A stretch of 64,000 nucleotides of DNA from Anisakis pegreffii (Eukaryota; Nematoda; Chromadorea; Rhabditida; Anisakidae): assembly GCA_035041965.1 (NCBI GenBank), contig JAPYMA010000587.1, positions 1 to 64,000 of the forward strand, read 5' to 3'. Below are positions 25,101 through 34,019 of the stretch, one piece after another. A program made the position numbers and the translations under genes. The notes below the pieces were generated by a model. That model worked only from the letters and a program-made list of their open reading frames with translations. It searched no databases and was not told where the DNA came from. The stretch's first letter is position 1; each line of letters opens with the position of its first letter.

Positions 25101-26416
25101 CGAGATGTTGCAAAAATGCATGTGATATTTAATTTTGAATTGAAATTCTGCATCCGTGAGAGGTCAAATTGTTCGAGTTAAACCTAATTCATTGACCTTG
25201 TTCAATTTGCAAATTTTTAGCCAATAAAGGGATTTAGTTTTGGATCATCTAGTAGTTGGTCGCTACATACTTGGCGAAAAGGATACATTTAATTCGTTGA
25301 CATTTCGGCATGTCACTTAGAGTAAATCGTGGAAAATCACGGCAATGAAATGATGTGAAAACGTTCCCTGATTGGGTCATACTCACCAAAAATTTCATCT
25401 AATTTACTTTTTGCCACAATAATTCAACTGAGTTTCTCATACAAATTTTCTCCTCATCGCAATAGTTTTGTTGAGCTGTACACACTGACATGAGAATGTG
25501 AAAAGTGGTTTCTTTTAGCTCATCCTTCCTGCGTCGTAATCAAAGTCATCCAACCTTGAAAAATGTTTTCGTTGAGAAAAGTTGTTGCGATTTAACGTAT
25601 CCCGCAAATATGGTCATATCTTTTTCCACATTTGAATTGTATGGCTCATGAAACTGTGGTGATATAGGGTGACGACCACGGAAATTTTTAAATTTTCGAA
25701 AATTTTCATCCACCCAGAACATTGTTTTGTAAACAGTGATATTGTTGTGATAAAGTTGAATTAAGGGCAAATGTTTCTGTTCTAATTCATACTAACTGAA
25801 ACAGTTATCATATGTATACAGATTCAAATCATCGAATGCTGAACAAAACAATGAAAAGATACCCAATTCGTTTGGAGAAAGCAATGACGATGGGTTAACG
25901 ACGGCACAGCGAGGTACGGCGGATACGGTGGTGAATACCCCGCAAAAAGCAACCACGACTTCTCAAGATGGCAGCGATTCATCGCACAACCATCTGATCA
26001 CTGTACGTTCCCTCTTAATCATCCAGTTTCGTGACGTTCTTTTGGGTAATTTCACTCGGTCAAGGCGGAATATCAGCCAGCTACGCTCGACATCGTAATG
26101 ACTGGTTTGAGAGTGTTCGATTTGTGTGAATCACTTTCTCATATCTCAAAGTGATTCTCTCGTATCTTCTACTTGATATATTTGATGTGCTATTTCGCTG
26201 GCTTTGAGCAGTCGAGGATGTTGCTGTGAGCGAACAGCTCTGAATTGTTTTATCGAATGCACCGTGACGAATTCATTCTTTTAGGAATTACAAAAGTGTA
26301 TCGGTGGCAGCAATAGAGGTGCTCTCCAACTGCTGGAACAACTGAAAAAAAGCTTAATGGCAGGTCGCAGCTCTAACATTCATCTGAATCCGGAACGTAT
26401 CCGGAACAGTCCATGA
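3179..26416 (+). CDS. Large RS-domain nuclear protein, 24 coding exons, family not recognised
   Basis: Exons: 3179-3460, 3687-3744, 4036-4118, 7787-8090, 8296-8385, 8563-8652, 9330-9442, 9587-9670, 10003-10935, 11111-11283, 11499-11789, 12530-12856, 12988-13101, 13334-13486, 13777-13873, 14071-14258, 15551-15695, 15982-16140, 16336-16398, 16485-17128, 17382-17616, 23961-24046, 25822-26002, 26285-26416. The sum is 5,025 coding bases, about 1,674 residues, and every junction agrees in phase with a GT donor and AG acceptor. Layout: acidic start; ten-residue Pro/Asp/Gly repeats (about 165-302); low-complexity Ser/Glu/Asn (369-679); RS domain (about 740-980); Lys/Arg clusters like nuclear localisation signals (about 1065-1085 and 1265-1290); charged helical segments; short tail. 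RS domains are typical of pre-mRNA splicing or transcript-processing factors, so a nuclear RNA role is inferred. I cannot name an orthologue. Uncertain points are the 5' ends of exons 11 and 12 and any skipped exon in the 6.3 kb intron. Confidence 0.8.
4119..7786 (+). other. Intron 3 (3.7 kb)
   Basis: The donor is ATT|GTAAGT at 4119 and the acceptor TATATTCAG ends at 7786. The interval is AT-rich with many homopolymer T runs. It contains only scattered frames under 100 codons on both strands, none with splice support. I see nothing else definite in it. Confidence 0.6.
7787..8652 (+). other. Exons 4-6: ten-residue Pro-Asp-Gly repeat block
   Basis: Exon 4 (7787-8090), exon 5 (8296-8385) and exon 6 (8563-8652) encode about twelve tandem units of ten residues. 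The loose pattern is P-[VIT]-D-x-x-G-x-P-[VI]-[FLV]; examples are PVDDYGQPVF, PTGTDGRPIV and PRDATGKPVI. Exons 5 and 6 are each exactly 90 bases and begin and end in phase 1 at the same glycine of the unit, so each carries three whole repeats. That fits growth of the array by exon duplication. The repeat has no catalytic residues; a flexible binding or scaffolding role is a guess. Confidence 0.8.
9330..9670 (+). other. Exons 7-8: Tyr/Gln-rich linker
   Basis: Exon 7 (9330-9442) encodes a Glu/Tyr-rich stretch ending in four glutamines. Its donor CAG|GTCGTC is weak apart from the GT. Exon 8 (9587-9670, 84 bases, phase 0 at both ends) encodes VAFGVPSLAMGVNTLEQAPE and then a basic end. Skipping exon 8 would keep the frame. 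Confidence 0.65.
10003..10935 (+). other. Exon 9: long Ser/Glu/Asn-rich disordered region
   Basis: This is the largest exon, 933 bases and 311 residues, phase 0 at both ends. It starts after the acceptor ATTTTAG and ends at donor GAG|GTTTCT. A Pro-rich start and a short Lys/Arg helix with KAKTKRLMEMQLRFTRKTPG (about residues 413-432 of the protein) are followed by roughly 250 residues rich in Ser, Glu, Asn, Thr and Asp. This composition predicts disorder. The frame stays open past the donor for 24 more codons, but those turn hydrophobic and unlike the rest. Confidence 0.8.
11111..13101 (+). other. Exons 10-13: arginine-serine (RS) domain
   Basis: Exons 10 (11111-11283), 11 (11499-11789), 12 (12530-12856) and 13 (12988-13101) encode a Ser/Arg/His/Pro-rich region with many RS, SR and SP dipeptides, ending in a Lys/Arg cluster. 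This is typical of splicing-associated RS domains, which are phosphorylated and bind other RS proteins. Exon 11 could start at 11409 after a more T-rich acceptor in the same frame, but the extra residues hold cysteines and no RS character, so 11499 is preferred. Exon 12 has two in-frame acceptors nine bases apart (12530 or 12539). Exons 11-13 begin and end in phase 2. Confidence 0.7.
13334..14258 (+). other. Exons 14-16: charged region with polybasic cluster
   Basis: Exon 14 (13334-13486), exon 15 (13777-13873) and exon 16 (14071-14258) encode Glu/Lys/Arg-rich sequence. At the start of exon 16 is a near-continuous run of about 16 Lys/Arg residues, a strong candidate nuclear localisation signal, followed by an acidic Glu/Asp segment. 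Exon 14 ends in phase 2 and exon 15 takes one base, giving the join NS-YGPQPPK. Confidence 0.7.
15551..16398 (+). other. Exons 17-19: mixed hydrophobic segment, possible folded domain
   Basis: Exons 17 (15551-15695), 18 (15982-16140) and 19 (16336-16398) encode the least biased part of the protein. It includes SEGLSVVFIGPKWDTIATR and a stretch QFYQKYIRETLTTPIITF followed by a helical ELKRQFDD. Because it has balanced composition and regular hydrophobics, it is the best region for a family search. Junction phases are 2, 0, 0 and 0. I do not recognise the domain. Confidence 0.7.
16485..17616 (+). other. Exons 20-21: Lys/Arg/Glu-rich coiled-coil-like region
   Basis: Exon 20 (16485-17128, 644 bases) opens with a Trp-containing motif SKWKSFKECRRERHHERRKA and a polylysine cluster, then an acidic stretch and a second basic, Glu-rich helix. 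It ends in phase 2 at donor TGCG|GTAAGC. Exon 21 (17382-17616) continues the Arg-rich helix, then turns acidic with VDDILMVADTSESS. The acceptor of exon 21 sits directly behind a TTG microsatellite (17361-17379). Confidence 0.75.
17361..17379 (+). repeat. TTG microsatellite serving as the pyrimidine tract of an acceptor
   Basis: Six TTG units run straight into TAG at 17381, the acceptor of exon 21. The repeat therefore occupies the position of the polypyrimidine tract, where length changes could alter splicing efficiency. Confidence 0.75.
19270..19674 (-). CDS. Possible nested antisense single-exon gene, 134 codons
   Basis: This frame lies on the minus strand inside intron 21. It starts with an ATG at 19674 preceded by TTTCTAAGCCACC, which gives both an AG acceptor-like site and a strong start context. 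The predicted protein is hydrophilic with no signal peptide, membrane segment or motif I recognise. It is the second longest single open frame in the window and lies in a locally less AT-rich patch. Against it, a frame of this length is expected about once by chance here, and I see no AATAAA downstream. I give it low confidence. Confidence 0.2.
   Translation of the reverse strand: MHTDTRINRTSSQTDDHSQFSCSNLRRELSAVSKGSENSKDNAVTGLIVDGMKTNTAWALTDVRYKKQTVIGHAKTTDHLRKSGGSLLRLLAVSTDVSIYSHRHIHSHNVIQDNDAFPDGNHLCPVTKSGIYGR
20332..20354. repeat. TTGAA pentanucleotide repeat
   Basis: About four and a half tandem copies of TTGAA lie inside intron 21. No function is suggested. Confidence 0.8.
23961..26416 (+). 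other. Exons 22-24: C-terminal part of the large gene
   Basis: Exon 22 (23961-24046) encodes a basic segment KKQLIKRARLED followed by a run of six serines and Arg residues. Exon 23 (25822-26002) is Asn/Ser/Thr-rich. Exon 24 (26285-26416) ends the protein with a leucine-rich amphipathic helix LQLLEQLKKSLMAGR and the stop TGA at 26414-26416. The junctions are phase 0 into exon 22, phase 2 into exon 23 and phase 0 into exon 24. Introns of 1.8 kb and 0.3 kb separate them. Confidence 0.75.
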
Positions 26417-26521
26417 GGGATTATGAAGATGTCTTCCCAGAGATTTCTGAGGGCTGAAAGACTTTGCTATTTGTTTCTATTTTTGTGATTATTATTGAAT
26501 TAAATTGATCTAAAGTTATCA

Positions 26522-26550
26522 TTGTTGTTGTTTTTGTTGTTGTTGTTGTG
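26522..26550. repeat. GTT microsatellite in the 3' untranslated region
   Basis: This imperfect GTT repeat lies about 100 bases after the stop codon of the large gene, within its likely 3' untranslated region. Confidence 0.8.
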
Positions 26551-26815
26551 TTTTAAATATTGTTTGAATACATATTTTTAATTTTGTACGTTTTTCATGT
26601 TCTTTTCTCATTCATATATTATATTCCCAAATTCTTTTATTTATATTATTTTATCTGGTTGTTTTTTGAACTTAATTGTATTCTTTAACTTGTTTTTTTC
26701 GGACTGTTTGTTTGTTGTTATCGCAGCACTATCAGATATGCGGATCATTTCATTAGTTTTAAATATTCATTGACTGACAATTGCTTGCTTGAGTTAAGCT
26801 TTGAAGTTGTGAAGT

Positions 26816-26821
26816 AATAAA
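26816..26821 (+). terminator. Poly(A) signal AATAAA of the large gene
   Basis: A canonical AATAAA lies 400 bases after the stop codon. A weaker ATTAAA at 26499-26504 could give a shorter 3' end. No other same-strand gene candidate follows closely. Confidence 0.55.
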
Positions 26822-29800
26822 TCAATTATTCGATGAAACTGCGCATCTTTGTAGTGCTTGCATTGATCAAGTTAGGATTGCGGCTTTACACTCATTCTTC
26901 GAGATATTAAATTGATGTGCGAACGAATTGTTCTATGGATCGAAGATTTTGTTGCTATACATTTTCACCCTACAAAATTAATGTTGTAAAATCTTGAAAG
27001 CACCTACAAGAGGGTGTTGTGATTGTATACGGAACAATAGATACACATCACACAGATCATGCTCACATGAGTGAATTCAACGAACAAATGGTCATGATGA
27101 AAAGAATTTGGAATGCAGTATTTCGAAAACACATTTCAAAGCAATCGAATTGCATCATTTCAAATTAATTACATGATTTGGAACGACTCGAATACAATAG
27201 TAAACAAATAAACAAACATCGTTACAGTTCCAAGGAACAGAATATTCAATACCAGTTGCGATCGTTTTACTCTTTCCCTTATAAGGACGAGTTCTGATTA
27301 AGGGTGTTCGAGTAACCATTTCAGCGGGCATAATCGATCTGTCAAAATACTCCTCATGAATAAATACACGCCGGTATTTATCGATATCTACATCAAAAGC
27401 TGTTTGATTATACTATTGGACGACTGGTCAGTTCCGTGTTATGTATGATTCGATGTTGATCAAATTAGATTTGAATCAATTAAAGTGGATGGGAATATCA
27501 GTTATTAGGCCTGATGAGTTTGATCGATTGTTCTAAAGGTGTAATTTGCAAGACAATTTGTAGTGGCTTCAACTGAGGACGATTTTGGCAAGATATCTCT
27601 TGGATATATGCTTTCAAGCATTTATCTCTGTAAGAGTTTCATGATCATTTCGAGTTGTGAAGTCCCATTTTATAGCATTTTTAAATCACAGAAGTTTCGT
27701 CGAATCGATGTTGAGGTGATTTCAGTCATATTCATCTTTGAAATGCAATAACTTTATTGACGTTTTGTTTAGTGCTCATGCATCATACAATGCACCAAAA
27801 TTGTTGATTCACATAAGAAGTTGAATAATTTTATGAATTTATGGCACTTTTATGTAAATTTGCTCCTCAGTTGGATACCAATTGTTGGATGGCCTGCCAC
27901 CGCTGTGTATTTCACATTAAAGATTCCAAGGACACGCCATCTGTTTCAAACAGTGGTGTTTTGTGTCAGCAGTTGAGTAACGCTACTACCGAACTTGTAA
28001 ATCACATTGAATTCGTCATTACTCCATCTTTACATCAGTCTCATTGCATGGCAAAAGTTTTGACTCTAATTAATTTTTGCACCTCATCACATCACATTTT
28101 ATTCTAGCCTTTAGATTTCTGTATTGTTGAACTATGATCCAGCGCCTAGAACCGAGACGCATTTCACCTTCTGACGTGATACAATCAATCTTTCTATTAG
28201 GCTATTCAGATTCGCCATAAAATTATGAAACATGATCTGAATGGTGAAAACGCATTAAGTGGACCGTTAGGGCAGCAATTAACACATTTATGATTTGTGC
28301 GTATTTGATTTAACTTATTATTAGGTACAATCACATTAAGAGCTCGTGAATGACTCTCATTAATGTTCATTTGGTTTGTACTTCGATATTCAATTTATGA
28401 TTTTCAATTATATTTCATTTGAGCACTGTCAAATTACTGCGAACTCGAGATCTTCAAGTCATTCAGGATTCAATCAGCATTTATTTGGTAGATTTTCTGC
28501 GGGTTTCTAAGAGTGCGTTCTCGCTGAATTTCATTTTTCTCACTGTGCCTTAGCCATGACTGATTTATTTCTGCTAGGACAACTGTTCTGAGAATTAAGC
28601 GAATTTAGTTGAACCAAAGTGTCTGCATCGGAATACTTCAAGTTATAGTTATGATGGTGAGTTGGATTGTCCGACTGATTGCTGTGAGAAATTTTAATGG
28701 ATGGCGAAGCAGAACGAAGACATCCTTAATGGAGAACGAAACACATTAGCGAAAATATCGTGATTCGAAAATTCGACCTGAGAACTGCAGAAATTGCAAG
28801 GAATGTAATTTCAGTTGAAATATTTATGTCGAATTTGAAATTCTTCTCAGATACTGATTGCAATGTTAACGCTCACAGATGTAACGAGAACAGTGCTCTA
28901 TCACTGGGATCAATACGAGTGAAATTGCGTTAAATTATCAGCATTCGCTTATCTTCAGTGCAGTGTGCATTGCTTTATCAATCATGAAATTCTTATTCCA
29001 GAAGAAGCTAAGCTGCAACTTAAAAAGGATGCAATTTTGAAGCTAGGATAGAATTTAATGTGCATTCGGAATCCTCAGAAGTAGGGCCAATGACGAAGAT
29101 TTATTAGCAAATTTTAAGCTCATAATGACACTGAGTTGAATGTGGAAACAACTAAAATTGCACGCACCTTCATGCCATATATCAATCATTGTATTTGTGA
29201 TTTATATTGCTCATAAAGATGTATTGTTGTTGTTGCTGTTTTATAGTAGTTTGTTTATTTATACGCAAAACATCTATAAAAGCATCATGTTAGCATCAGA
29301 TTATTTGGGCAACTCGAAAAACTGTCACATCGCATCAAATGTCACATTTATACTGAAGAATTGCATCAATTGCTGGCTAAGAAGTTTTCTTGGAACAATT
29401 TACAACAGTAAATGATTGTTTTCAGAATGATTCCGCAATGTTCACCGAAATGATTCAGCCGCAGAATGAAAAGATTGATGAAAAGTAATCCTCGATGTCT
29501 GAAATATTTCACAGAGCAACGATTATTTGAGAGTCGAAGATGAACATTTTTTTTGAATCCACAAAGTTTTTCAACTACTATGTTTGAGGTTGTAAAAGCC
29601 ATTTGAAAAGTTCATTGCATTTTTGTGGAACAAATGACGTTGTTAATGGATTAAATGGAAGTTCAAGCCGCCAAAGACCTGAGGCGGCGATCGACTTTCT
29701 ATGAAGTTTATGAAAGCAATCAGATGCATCGCTGTGAAAATACACTCTGAAATCCGAGCTGATCACATTTGAGTCATCCAGAATGGAGTATTCGAAAGTA

Positions 29801-32246
29801 TTTTCCCTCATATTTTCTTCCAAACCTCTGTAGAAGATCTTTCATGAGTTTATACGATGATCACTTTGCTCTCTCTCATACGATCAGTTGGTCGTGCTGA
29901 ACGCATGTTGCATTGATTTGTGAGCTAGAGACAGAGAACGTAACCGAAAATAAAGGATCATTCAAAGTTACTGATGTCGTCTTTTTCCTTGAAACATCTG
30001 GTAAAAGCTCTAATTGCGATGTTGATGCTTTCTTAACTGTTTGTAAGTTGAATAAAACTCACAGCATTCCGTAACTGACAAAAACGTATTTTGAAGGTTA
30101 GACACCATTCTATTGAATGTGAACTTGAAATCAAACTGAGAAGTTCATTGAAATGCTTGAATGCGATCACGATGCATAGTTGGGAAACGGTAACTTGAGA
30201 GACTTATGAGCGCAGAAAAATGATCAATTTGAGGACTGATACTCATCGAATTGTCGTCAATTCATTTTGTATCTTTTACCGTATCATCTTTAAAATAACT
30301 CATTAGAATAGAATCGGCTCAGTTGAATGCTGAACTTTGAATGAAACTGTTGGAAGTTGTTCTGTTCTGTGCAACTTCAAAATTCATTTCCAATGATTCT
30401 TTAGTGTTTATTGAGTTAAAGAAAGTCAGTGCTGTCACTTTTTTGAACAATTCAGAAGTGTGTAAATGAGATTCTCTCCGGAACTCACAGTTTAGCTGTC
30501 TTTGACACTGAACATCTGATACATGTAAATCGATTATAGTGAGGGCAGTGCAAGGGTGGAGCTGATTGATCAGTATCGGAAATCACTTGAGAAAACATTG
30601 GAGATCAATCAGAATCGACTGTGTTCGATGTTCAATCAGCTAAAGTAATATCTAAATGATCAGAAAGATTGATAATCTCTGATGTTTCATGTGCTTGATT
30701 GACTAGCTTTAAAAGCTGCACCTTAATCGTTTGGTTACCATATTGAGCATATTCACATTCGGAACCATACTCTTTGCATATCTCACCTTATGTGATTTCT
30801 CTAAACGTTAGCACAACTTATTAGCACTTTCACACAACGGATCGATCCAATAGAGCATTAGTGCTGTGTTAGCACTTGCGCGTAAATGCGCATTCCTTCA
30901 TATATTCATCCGAATATTGATTTCATATGTTCGATTGCGGATTTTCGAGAACAATAAATGCGTATATTAAAGATGATTTTTGCTTGATGAATTTCTGATT
31001 GAATTGCCTTGAAATTTTAGGCAACGAAATAGAATAAATTGAATTTTTTTTGCCCATTCACCATTTTCAATTTCGATTATGAAATTGGTGGTGTGAAAGT
31101 CGAAACGATAATTAAACTGAAGCAAAAAGGATTGAAGTCAACGAAAAAAAAAGGCATCATTCTGGCGACAGTTTCGATGACGTGAAAGAAATGACCAATA
31201 AAATTCATTTATTGAGCGACGGACGAAGAAACTAATGACGAGCAATTAACGGAACGAAAAACGCTTTCATAATTAATATTCTTCACATCATACATCATAC
31301 ATTTCAAATCAAACACTATGATTTCATCAAGTACACCGTGAATTTATTCACTGATTCCTATTTCAAAATTTAAAAGTTTCAATCACTTTCAGCTAATCGT
31401 GAGTTCAGAAGTGTTTTTTGGGCGAATTGGTGACAAAATTTGCAAATTCATCTCATAATGAAAATTTTCATTGTTCTATAAGCAAAAATTCAATGAACCA
31501 AAAAAAAAATCACTGTGAATGTACAGCATATGCATTGATTGGTCCATGAACTTGTCTAGTTTTAGTTTTTTTTTTCGCTGAAAGAAAATTTCGTTCGTTC
31601 AGTTCGAAAACAATAAAACTTAAGATATTCTTCAACAATTTTTGGAGAGTCGTTGAATTTTGAATCGTTATATTTCGAAGCGACGATGCGGGAGAAACAA
31701 CGAAAAACATAACAACCGTACCAAACAAAACAGAACACACATCAGAAAACACACAGAAATAAAACGGAAATGAAATTATTGCGTGTGAGGGGCATTGTTA
31801 CGTGAATGAATAAATTAAAGAATGCGGATGAGAAATAGTTTTGTGTTACGACCATTGAAATAATACATTATACAATGAAATGGTTTTTTTTACATTATTG
31901 CATCGTAACTGGGCAAATAAAATTGCATCGCATTGCATGAGTATTGTACAAAACCGGAATTTACAGTCATGAATTTGTAGAGTGAACAACTCTCAACTCC
32001 ATATCAAATTACCGATCTGAGAGTCTTATCTCGATATGGTCCTATCACATGATAATCGTTAAAGAGATTGTATTTTGGGATGATCACTTGGAACTGATTC
32101 TGTGAAGCTGATGTTGAATTGGAATGATATTGATGGAATTGAGAGTGTTCATTGCATGGAATGAGAACTGAGATATGATATCATATACTAATCAATCGAT
32201 CAATCGATCAGTGAACTAATCAATAAGAGATTATTACTAGAGATTA
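26822..32246. other. Intergenic region between convergent transcription units
   Basis: The large gene ends on the plus strand and the Hox locus ends on the minus strand, so this 5.4 kb is flanked by two 3' ends. The reading frames inside (for example 27841-28107 and 29140-29415) are short, lack splice support and resemble nothing I know. TTTATT motifs at 31208-31213 and 31343-31348 are possible minus-strand poly(A) signals for the Hox locus, but they lie about 900 bases or more from the stop. Confidence 0.55.
32189..32225. repeat. ATCAATCG tandem repeat just after the ant-1 stop
   Basis: Repeated ATCAATCGATCAATCGATC lies about 20-55 bases downstream of the ant-1-type stop codon. Read on the minus strand it gives TGATCGATTGATCGATTGAT, which resembles PBC/Hox composite sites (TGATNNAT). 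This may be a simple repeat in the 3' untranslated region. Confidence 0.6.
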
Positions 32247-32476
32247 TTACTGCTCTGGTGTGGTGGTGCTCTCGTCACGTGCTTTATCCTCTTTTTTCTT
32301 CTTCATTCGACGATTTTGAAACCAAATTTTGATTTGTCGTTCCGACAGACCCAAACTACGATTCAGCTCGATGCGACGTCTGCGAGTCAGATATTTGTTG
32401 TAGTGGAACTCCTTTTCGAGTTCGAGTGTTTGATGTCGACTGTACGTTTGCCTGCCTCGTTTCTTGCAACCACCAT
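32247..32476 (-). CDS. ant-1: Antennapedia-class Hox homeodomain exon (ant-1 type)
   Basis: This terminal exon follows a strong acceptor (ACTATTTCAG, ending at 32477) and runs to a TAA at 32249-32247. It starts with two bases that complete a codon, then 75 codons and the stop. It holds a complete 60-residue homeodomain beginning [20 protein letters not shown], with L16, F20, W48, F49, Q50, N51 and R53 all present. [22 protein letters not shown] is the Antp/Ubx/abd-A signature, and the third helix is [13 protein letters not shown]. Position 56 is Lys where Antp-class proteins usually have Trp. A short 16-residue tail follows. Hox proteins are nuclear transcription factors that pattern the body axis. 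No own 5' exon is visible upstream to 34019. The exon fits in phase with the egl-5 first exon at 37620-37263, which would give a 195-residue protein. Confidence 0.9.
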
Positions 32477-34019
32477 CTGAAATAGTGAGTTGCAGTTAGC
32501 CGACTCGAGACTGACAGACGTACATATCGACATCATCTCAATCAGCAACCTGTAACACTCGACCCAATCCAGCGCTCGAAACCACTCTTGTGCAACAAGG
32601 CCGCCGTAACATATATGATTTAAAGGAATCTATTTCAGCCTTACGATTAGACCAAGGCTTCTTGGATTCAGAGCGATCCATGATTACTCATATATGGCTT
32701 AAGTGCTCGCGAAAACGTTAGCAGCTTGAATGGGAAGATAATTCTAGTGCGGCAATCGAGCGCTGTATTGAACGGCAGATGTACAGGTTGCTTCCTAATG
32801 GATTGTTAACTCGTCTCGAGAAGGAGTACACTTTACAGATTGATTATCTGCTCTGGTATGGTATTTGCTGGAGAGATTCATTAGAAATGAATTTGTGCGT
32901 GAATGAAGTATGTATGTTTTTGGTAGACTGGATTTGGATGGACGGATGGATATATTGACAATGTATGCGGCTCATGCATATTTAATATGTGCGTGAATGG
33001 TGGGATATGTGCGTATATCACAAATCATCAGTGCTATACGGTAGCACTTTGCTAATTCTATCATCAAGAGATAGAAGAGTGAGAAGGAGAGGAGAGTGAG
33101 TCTTTGTACTACTACTGAACAACTAAACAAATGAATATAGGTATAATACATGCGTCGTATGTGTCAATGCCCCTCAACACTTCAATTATTATTACATGTC
33201 ACAACTATATAGAACAAAACGAAACAAACAAATGAACGAAAAAAAACAATAATAACTTGATGAACTTGGAAGGAGTTGTGGTAGGGATGATTTGATGATG
33301 ATGCAATTTGCAACGAATTCAAACTTAATCTGATCGATTTACTAATAAGAATCACAATGAGATCTATTCAGAGAGAGCTGGAGAGAGAGAATGAATTCGT
33401 GATTCAATTATCGAGTGTTTGAAGAAATATTTGAGCGGTAGGATAAAAAGAGCGAAATGAGTAGTTAGTTCCACAAGTCTCTGAGCAAGTTCAAAAACTA
33501 GCCCGTGAGGTGCACAAAGCCAAAACCTTTTCACCGAGACACATTCATCAACAAAACTATTATCATATCAAAATAACGACATCGAGAATGTTGACAAATC
33601 AATCCAAAAGGCGCGCTGCTCCACAACGAACGTAATATCATTAATCAAAAGAAAGATCATTTCACGCGACTTGTATCAGTTGATAAGACTAGGCTCTTGC
33701 TGAAGAGGGATGAATTACTTTGCACAAAAATGAGTAACTTATTTCGCTGCAAACAATAGTCTGAAGATTCTGAAGATTTGAAAGATTTTTGCTTCAATTC
33801 GAAAACATTCTTAAACAATTTCACCAAATGCAATCGCTGATCGAGTGAATGGAATCAAACAGACTCATAACTCTTTACAAGTTCCCAGAAAACATTTTCG
33901 CATCAATAACATTGAAATTGTCAATATCATTAAAATGAAAAATAATCAAACGATGAAATCATTAAGAAACATGTCAATTGAATCATATTAAACGAATAAT
34001 AAATATTAATGAATGAAAA
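32477..34019. other. Interval between the two homeodomain exons
   Basis: This 1.5 kb lies between the egl-5 stop and the ant-1 acceptor. I find no frame with a hexapeptide-like Trp motif, no candidate coding exon with a phase-1 donor on the minus strand, and no canonical AATAAA on that strand for the egl-5 exon (an ATTAAA lies at 32986-32981). It probably holds the egl-5 3' untranslated region and intron. Confidence 0.5.

Noticed and set aside
32397..32476. ATG at the first base of the ant-1 homeodomain exon
   Set aside because: This ATG is out of frame with the homeodomain and meets a stop quickly. The homeodomain frame needs one base from an upstream exon.
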